Source: a candidate division TA06 bacterium (GTDB lineage Bacteria; Edwardsbacteria; AC1; EtOH8). Taken from it: DNA of 64,000 bases. The position numbers were made by a program, and so were the translations under genes. Each line of letters starts with the position of its first letter. Position 1 is the first letter of the stretch. The notes beneath the pieces are model-generated. The model was not told the DNA's origin. It worked only from the letters and a program-made list of their open reading frames with translations, and searched no databases. Positions 60,577 to 64,000 of this stretch are shown in pieces. Location: contig JACRJI010000015.1 in assembly GCA_016235665.1 (NCBI GenBank), positions 48,501 to 112,500 of the forward strand, given 5' to 3'.

Positions 60577-61854
60577 TCAGGTTTTAAGCTGCTTCTTTTT
60601 GGCTGCCGGGAACAGGATGTTGTTGAGGATCAGCCGGTAGCCCGGAGAATTGCGGAAAAGCCTCAGGTCGGTTGCCGGGTCGCCCACCATGTGCTGATAG
60701 TCCTCGGGATCATGCCCGCCGTAGTAAGCAAAGCTCCCCTGGCCGTAGATCCCATGCAGGTATTTTACCTCTTCGCTGCCGGCTACTTCGGCCAGGATCA
60801 CGATCCCCGGCTTGATCTTTGACCTTCTGAAACCCGTGTCCTGTCCCATGAATTCCCGCACCAGCGCCACGTGGCTCTGCACCAGCATGCAGGATATGGG
60901 GTCGTACTTGGCCGAAAAATCGAACAGGGTAAAGTAGGTTTGGGCTCCGCGGGCCGCCGCCTCCTGGGTGACGTCGAGGTCCGAATGCTCGTAAACATAG
61001 GGGTTAACCATCAGCGAAAAGTCCCGGAAGGCCAGGGTTTGGCTGAAATCCAGCCGGGAAGAATAGCCGGGATCGACCGGGTCCCCGTCAAATTCCCGGG
61101 GCACGATGTCGGTGGCGGCCGCCGCCAGGGCGATGTCCAGGGTGGCCGGGGCCGAGCACATGGCGAACAGGAATCCCCCCTGGAACAGGTACTTTCTGAG
61201 TTCCTGTCCCACCGCCAGTTTCAACTTGCTGACCTTCTTATATCCCAGTTTTTGGGCCGTCCTGGTATTGACCTTTACATCATTCCGGTACCAGTCTGTA
61301 TTCTGATAGTTCAGGTAGAACTTGCCGTACTGCCCGGTAAAATCCTCGTGGTGCAGGTGCAGCCAGTCGTATTGCGACAGGGCCCCGGCCAGCACCTCCT
61401 CGTCCCACAGAGTGGCATAGGGCACCTCGGCATAATCCAACACCAGGCGCACCGCATCATCCCAGGGATCGTAGGTGGGCGGGACATAGACCGCCAACTT
61501 GGGAGCTTTTTCCAGCTCGATCCGTTCCATGTTGGCCGGCTCCATCTGTCCGTATATTGACTGGATATCGCCGTCGGAAACTATGGAGAAGCTTACCCCG
61601 CGCAGGTTGCAGAGCTGGCCCACCATCTGATCTTGATCGGTCAGAAATGACCCGCCCCGAAAGTTCAAAAGCCACTGTACCTTGATCCCCTGTTGCAAAC
61701 AGCGGTAAACCACTCCGTAGGCCTTAAGGTGATCGGACTGGTTGAGGTCCATGGGGATCAAAATTCCACCACTGAAAGCCGGGGAAGCCAAAAGCAGGCA
61801 GAAAATAGCGGAAAAAATCAGACCTTTGGTTATCTTTACAAAGCTTGATGGCAT
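60577..61854 (-). CDS. Secreted protein of the family commonly named 'asparagine synthetase B'
   Basis: A 425-residue exported protein. Signal peptide: FSAIFCLLLASPAFSG. The mature N-terminus GILIPMDLNQSDHLKAYGVVY and VQWLLNFRGGSF match a Bacteroidetes/Gemmatimonadetes-type family that databases often call asparagine synthetase B, although no glutamine amidotransferase or ATP-PPase motif is present. YDWLHLHHEDFTGQYGKF and FAMCSAPATLDIALAA recall ThuA/DJ-1-like folds. True activity is unknown. It has its own promoter, with almost no leader, and precedes the TMTC-like gene. Confidence 0.65.
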   Translation of the reverse strand: MPSSFVKITKGLIFSAIFCLLLASPAFSGGILIPMDLNQSDHLKAYGVVYRCLQQGIKVQWLLNFRGGSFLTDQDQMVGQLCNLRGVSFSIVSDGDIQSIYGQMEPANMERIELEKAPKLAVYVPPTYDPWDDAVRLVLDYAEVPYATLWDEEVLAGALSQYDWLHLHHEDFTGQYGKFYLNYQNTDWYRNDVKVNTRTAQKLGYKKVSKLKLAVGQELRKYLFQGGFLFAMCSAPATLDIALAAAATDIVPREFDGDPVDPGYSSRLDFSQTLAFRDFSLMVNPYVYEHSDLDVTQEAAARGAQTYFTLFDFSAKYDPISCMLVQSHVALVREFMGQDTGFRRSKIKPGIVILAEVAGSEEVKYLHGIYGQGSFAYYGGHDPEDYQHMVGDPATDLRLFRNSPGYRLILNNILFPAAKKKQLKT

Positions 61855-61862
61855 AACGTATT

Positions 61863-61891
61863 AGTTTAAGGCTAAATCGTTGATTTGTCAA
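61863..61891 (-). promoter_or_regulatory. Promoter of the 60577-61854 gene, nearly leaderless
   Basis: Minus-strand TTGACA (61891-61886), 17-bp spacer, TAAACT (61868-61863). The ATG is 9 nt after the -10 box, so the leader would be 0-3 nt. Confidence 0.65.
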
Positions 61892-61912
61892 GTTTTTTGA
61901 GTGTTTTTGGAA

Positions 61913-61938
61913 TAAAAAAAGGCAGCAAACCTGCTGCC
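61913..61938 (-). terminator. Terminator of miaB
   Basis: Perfect 7-bp stem GGCAGCA/TGCTGCC (61921-61927 with 61932-61938), 4-nt loop, seven T on the minus strand. Confidence 0.85.
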
Positions 61939-61945
61939 TAAAAAA

Positions 61946-63256
61946 TCATTGGACGACCTCTCCGGTCAAAGTGGCCTGGGTGGCCTTTTCTATCTTCACT
62001 TTCACCAGTTGGCCGGGATTAAGCTCCCTGCCGGAATTTACTGCCACTGTCTTGTTCCCCCCCGTCCGGCCCATGAACTGGCCTTTGGCCCGTTTGCTTT
62101 CTTTCTCTACCAGCACTTCGTGAGTTTCGCCGATGTCGGCCCGGTTGGATTCTATGGTGATCGCCTGTTGGATTTTGATCAACAGGTCCAACCTTCTAAG
62201 CTTCTCACCTTCGGATACTTCACCGGGGAGATCCGCCGCCGCCGTCCCCGGGCGCTGGGAGTACTTATAGGTAAAGGCCCCGTCGAATCTGATCCCCTGC
62301 ACAGCTGCCAGGGTCTCCTGAAACTCGCTTTCGGTCTCGCCGGGAAATCCCGCAATGATGTCCGTGGTCAGTACCAGACCGGGCATGGCCTGCCGGGCTT
62401 TGGCGGCAAGTGAGGCAAAATGCCCCATGGTATATCTGCGGTTCATCAGGGCCAGTATCCTATCGCTGCCGGCCTGCAGGGGGAGGTGCAGGTGCTGGCA
62501 TATCTTGGGCTGTTCCGCCATCACGGCGATGAGCTCATCGCTGAGATCCTTGGGATGCGAGGTGATGAACCTTATCCTTTCGATCCCCTCCACCCGGCAG
62601 GCCTGCAGCAGCAGCTGGGAGAAGCTGATATCCTGCCAGCGGTACGAGTTGACGTTCTGCCCCACCAGGGTGACCTCTTTGATCCCCTGCCGAGCCAGCA
62701 CCCCCATGTCGCTGATCACCACCGGAGCCGGGCGGGAGGATTCTGGCCCCCGCACATAGGGAACGATGCAGTAGCTGCAATGGTTGTTGCAGCCCCGCAT
62801 CACCGCCAGCTGGGCGGTGACCTGCCCGATGAAATCCGGACCCAGTCCGTTCTCTTGAAAAGGAACTGAGATGTCATCCCGGCATAGCTGGAGGTCTTCC
62901 ATAAACAACCGGTCCAGGATCGCCGGTAGTTCGGTGTAGCTCTTGGTGCCGATCACCGCATCCAGGTGCTTGAAGCGCTCCAGCAGAGTTTTGCCCTGTT
63001 CCTGGGCCACGCAGCCGCAGAAGATGAGCTTGAGCCCCGGCTTTTTCAACTTAAGGCCTTTTAGCTCGCCCACCCGGCCCAGCACCCGCTCTTCGGCGTG
63101 CCCCCGCACCGCGCAGCTGTTGATGATCACCGCATCCGCCTGTTCGGAAGACTCAGCCTTGTTCATCCCGGCTCCGCTTAAAAGCGATGAGATGCAGGCC
63201 GAATCGTAAACGTTCATCTGGCAGCCGTAGGTCTCTATGTAAAAGGTCTTGGACAT
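61946..63256 (-). CDS. miaB: tRNA-2-methylthio-N6-isopentenyladenosine synthase
   Basis: A radical SAM methylthiotransferase of 436 residues from the ATG at 63256 (MSKTFYIETYGCQMN); a GTG 12 bp upstream is an alternative. It methylthiolates i6A37 of tRNAs. The N-terminal UPF0004 domain has its three cluster cysteines (TYGCQMN, NSCAVR, FCGCVAQE), the radical SAM site is CNNHCSYC, IVPYVRGPE follows, and a TRAM domain ends the protein. The auxiliary cluster domain and IVPYVRG identify MiaB rather than RimO or MtaB. It lies about 110 bp from the mtaB-like gene across a palindromic repeat. Confidence 0.95.
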   Translation of the reverse strand: MSKTFYIETYGCQMNVYDSACISSLLSGAGMNKAESSEQADAVIINSCAVRGHAEERVLGRVGELKGLKLKKPGLKLIFCGCVAQEQGKTLLERFKHLDAVIGTKSYTELPAILDRLFMEDLQLCRDDISVPFQENGLGPDFIGQVTAQLAVMRGCNNHCSYCIVPYVRGPESSRPAPVVISDMGVLARQGIKEVTLVGQNVNSYRWQDISFSQLLLQACRVEGIERIRFITSHPKDLSDELIAVMAEQPKICQHLHLPLQAGSDRILALMNRRYTMGHFASLAAKARQAMPGLVLTTDIIAGFPGETESEFQETLAAVQGIRFDGAFTYKYSQRPGTAAADLPGEVSEGEKLRRLDLLIKIQQAITIESNRADIGETHEVLVEKESKRAKGQFMGRTGGNKTVAVNSGRELNPGQLVKVKIEKATQATLTGEVVQ

Positions 63257-63284
63257 TTGTTCAATCACGATTTCCCACTATTAA

Positions 63285-63368
63285 CCACAAAAGGCACATA
63301 AATCGTTATAACGTTACTACGTAATAACGTTAAACGTGGCTGATTTGTGTCCTTTGTGCTTTTTGTGG
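63285..63368. repeat. CACAGAG-type palindrome, A/T-shifted variant
   Basis: Left arm CCACAAAAGGCACATAAATC (63285-63304) and right arm 63342-63368 (ending CTTTTTGTGG) pair imperfectly, the right arm carrying one extra repeat unit. An inner AACGTTA/TAACGTT palindrome lies between. It separates miaB from the mtaB-like gene. Confidence 0.65.
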
Positions 63369-63379
63369 CTAAATATTTT

Positions 63380-64000
63380 TCAGTCCGCTAACTCCCCGTC
63401 CATGCCTTGTTCATTGGCCGTGAGCAGCTTCACCGGCAGCATTTTGTTCCTGAGTTCAGCATCAGACCTGACCGTGACCCGAAAATAGTGCTCCCCCAGA
63501 CCGGACCACTTCCCGTTATCCTGGACTTCAAACAGGACGGCTGTACTTTGCCCGGACAAGGAACCCCAGTGCTGGTGCTGTTTTTGGGAGAACATCTCCC
63601 GCATTCTTTGGGACCGCTCTTTTTTTATCCCTTCGGGGATCTGGCCGGGCATTTCGGCGGCTTTGGTCTGAGGTCTTTTGGAATAGCTGAAGACATGCAG
63701 CTGGCTTAAGGGAAGGTCTTTGGCCGCGTTGTAGCTTTGCCCAAACTCCTGCTCGCCTTCCCCGGGAAAGCCCACGATGATGTCGGTTCCGAAAGTCATT
63801 TCGGGAACGGTCTTTTTTATTTTATTAAGCAGGGCGGAGAAATATTTCATGGAATAGGGACGGTTCATCAGTTTCAGGATTTTATCGTCGCCGCTCTGCA
63901 GGGGAAGATGCAGGTGCCGGGCCACTTTGGGAAGTTCCTCTATGGTCTCAATCAGATCATCGCCTGCATCGTCTGGTTCCAGCGAGCTTAAGCGGATCCT
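63380..64000 (-). CDS. MtaB-like tRNA methylthiotransferase, C-terminal part
   Basis: The last 206 codons of a MiaB-family enzyme; the frame stays open to the window edge with no start. RIRLSSLEPDD, LPLQSGDDKILKLMNRPYS and FGTDIIVGFPGEGEQEF belong to the radical SAM barrel, and residues near the end form a TRAM-like domain. The sequence is of the MtaB (YqeV) type that makes ms2t6A37, judged by RIRLSSLEP and YSYSKRPQTKAAEM-like spacing (FSYSKRPQTKA). The 4Fe-4S motif is outside the window, so activity cannot be checked. Confidence 0.88.
   Translation of the reverse strand, partial: RIRLSSLEPDDAGDDLIETIEELPKVARHLHLPLQSGDDKILKLMNRPYSMKYFSALLNKIKKTVPEMTFGTDIIVGFPGEGEQEFGQSYNAAKDLPLSQLHVFSYSKRPQTKAAEMPGQIPEGIKKERSQRMREMFSQKQHQHWGSLSGQSTAVLFEVQDNGKWSGLGEHYFRVTVRSDAELRNKMLPVKLLTANEQGMDGELAD

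Overview
The window comes from a Gram-negative-type bacterium that I cannot place at species level. Kdo activation (kdsB), several lipobox lipoproteins, a LolA-like protein, ExbB/ExbD/TonB and Wzx/Wzy/Wzz-type polysaccharide genes imply an outer membrane. IspG (MEP isoprenoid route), a K+-type membrane pyrophosphatase, cobalamin-type radical SAM proteins and TPR-rich exported proteins suit an uncultured, probably anaerobic lineage of or near the FCB group; that placement is inference. Nearly every gene is on the minus strand and transcribed right to left. The only plus-strand genes are tRNA-Cys and tRNA-Leu. No rRNA, transposase, integrase, phage gene or CRISPR array was seen.

Layout by coordinate. 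1-11755: surface-polysaccharide locus (radical SAM protein, six glycosyltransferases, flippase, ligase/polymerase, Wzz, SLBB export protein). It is led by a strong promoter and a roughly 240-nt leader with three terminator-like hairpins. 12084-16947: nucleotide-sugar genes (UDP-sugar dehydrogenase, rfbB, an RmlC-like protein, a GDP-6-deoxymannose reductase-like protein, gmd). 17169-20746: tRNA-Ser, a TldE-like protein, a DUF4139 protein, tRNA-Cys, tRNA-Leu and tRNA-Gly. 20804-31902: housekeeping genes (sppA, ispG, a TPR lipoprotein, kdsB, pckA, a HAD phosphatase, rpmA, rplU, secG, tpiA, hppA). 32114-35404: an AT-rich block of exported proteins, including a YidD-like protein with a signal peptide. 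35639-40467: an SPFH protein, pyrC-pyrB-pyrR behind a PyrR-type attenuator, and a cyclophilin. 40651-46603: an operon of PstS-like protein, TPR lipoprotein, ExbB, two ExbDs and TonB. 46754-50091: DUF2520 protein, MFS transporter, hflX. 50208-61854: an unrecognised biosynthetic cluster (fold-III PLP decarboxylase, ATP-grasp, methyltransferase, cobalamin radical SAM, FemAB/GNAT-like protein, two membrane GT-C/TPR proteins, a secreted 'asparagine synthetase B'-named protein). 61946-64000: miaB and part of an mtaB-like gene.

Regulation is unusually readable. Twelve sigma70-like promoters all have a 17-bp spacer, two of them placed so that the mRNA would be leaderless or nearly so. Intrinsic terminators close most units. 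The pyr operon has a PyrR-binding hairpin followed by a terminator. Several families of intergenic imperfect palindromes are dispersed between genes.

The best candidates for something undescribed are the 50-58 kb decarboxylase/ATP-grasp/radical SAM cluster, the multi-hairpin leader of the polysaccharide operon, and the exported-YidD block.
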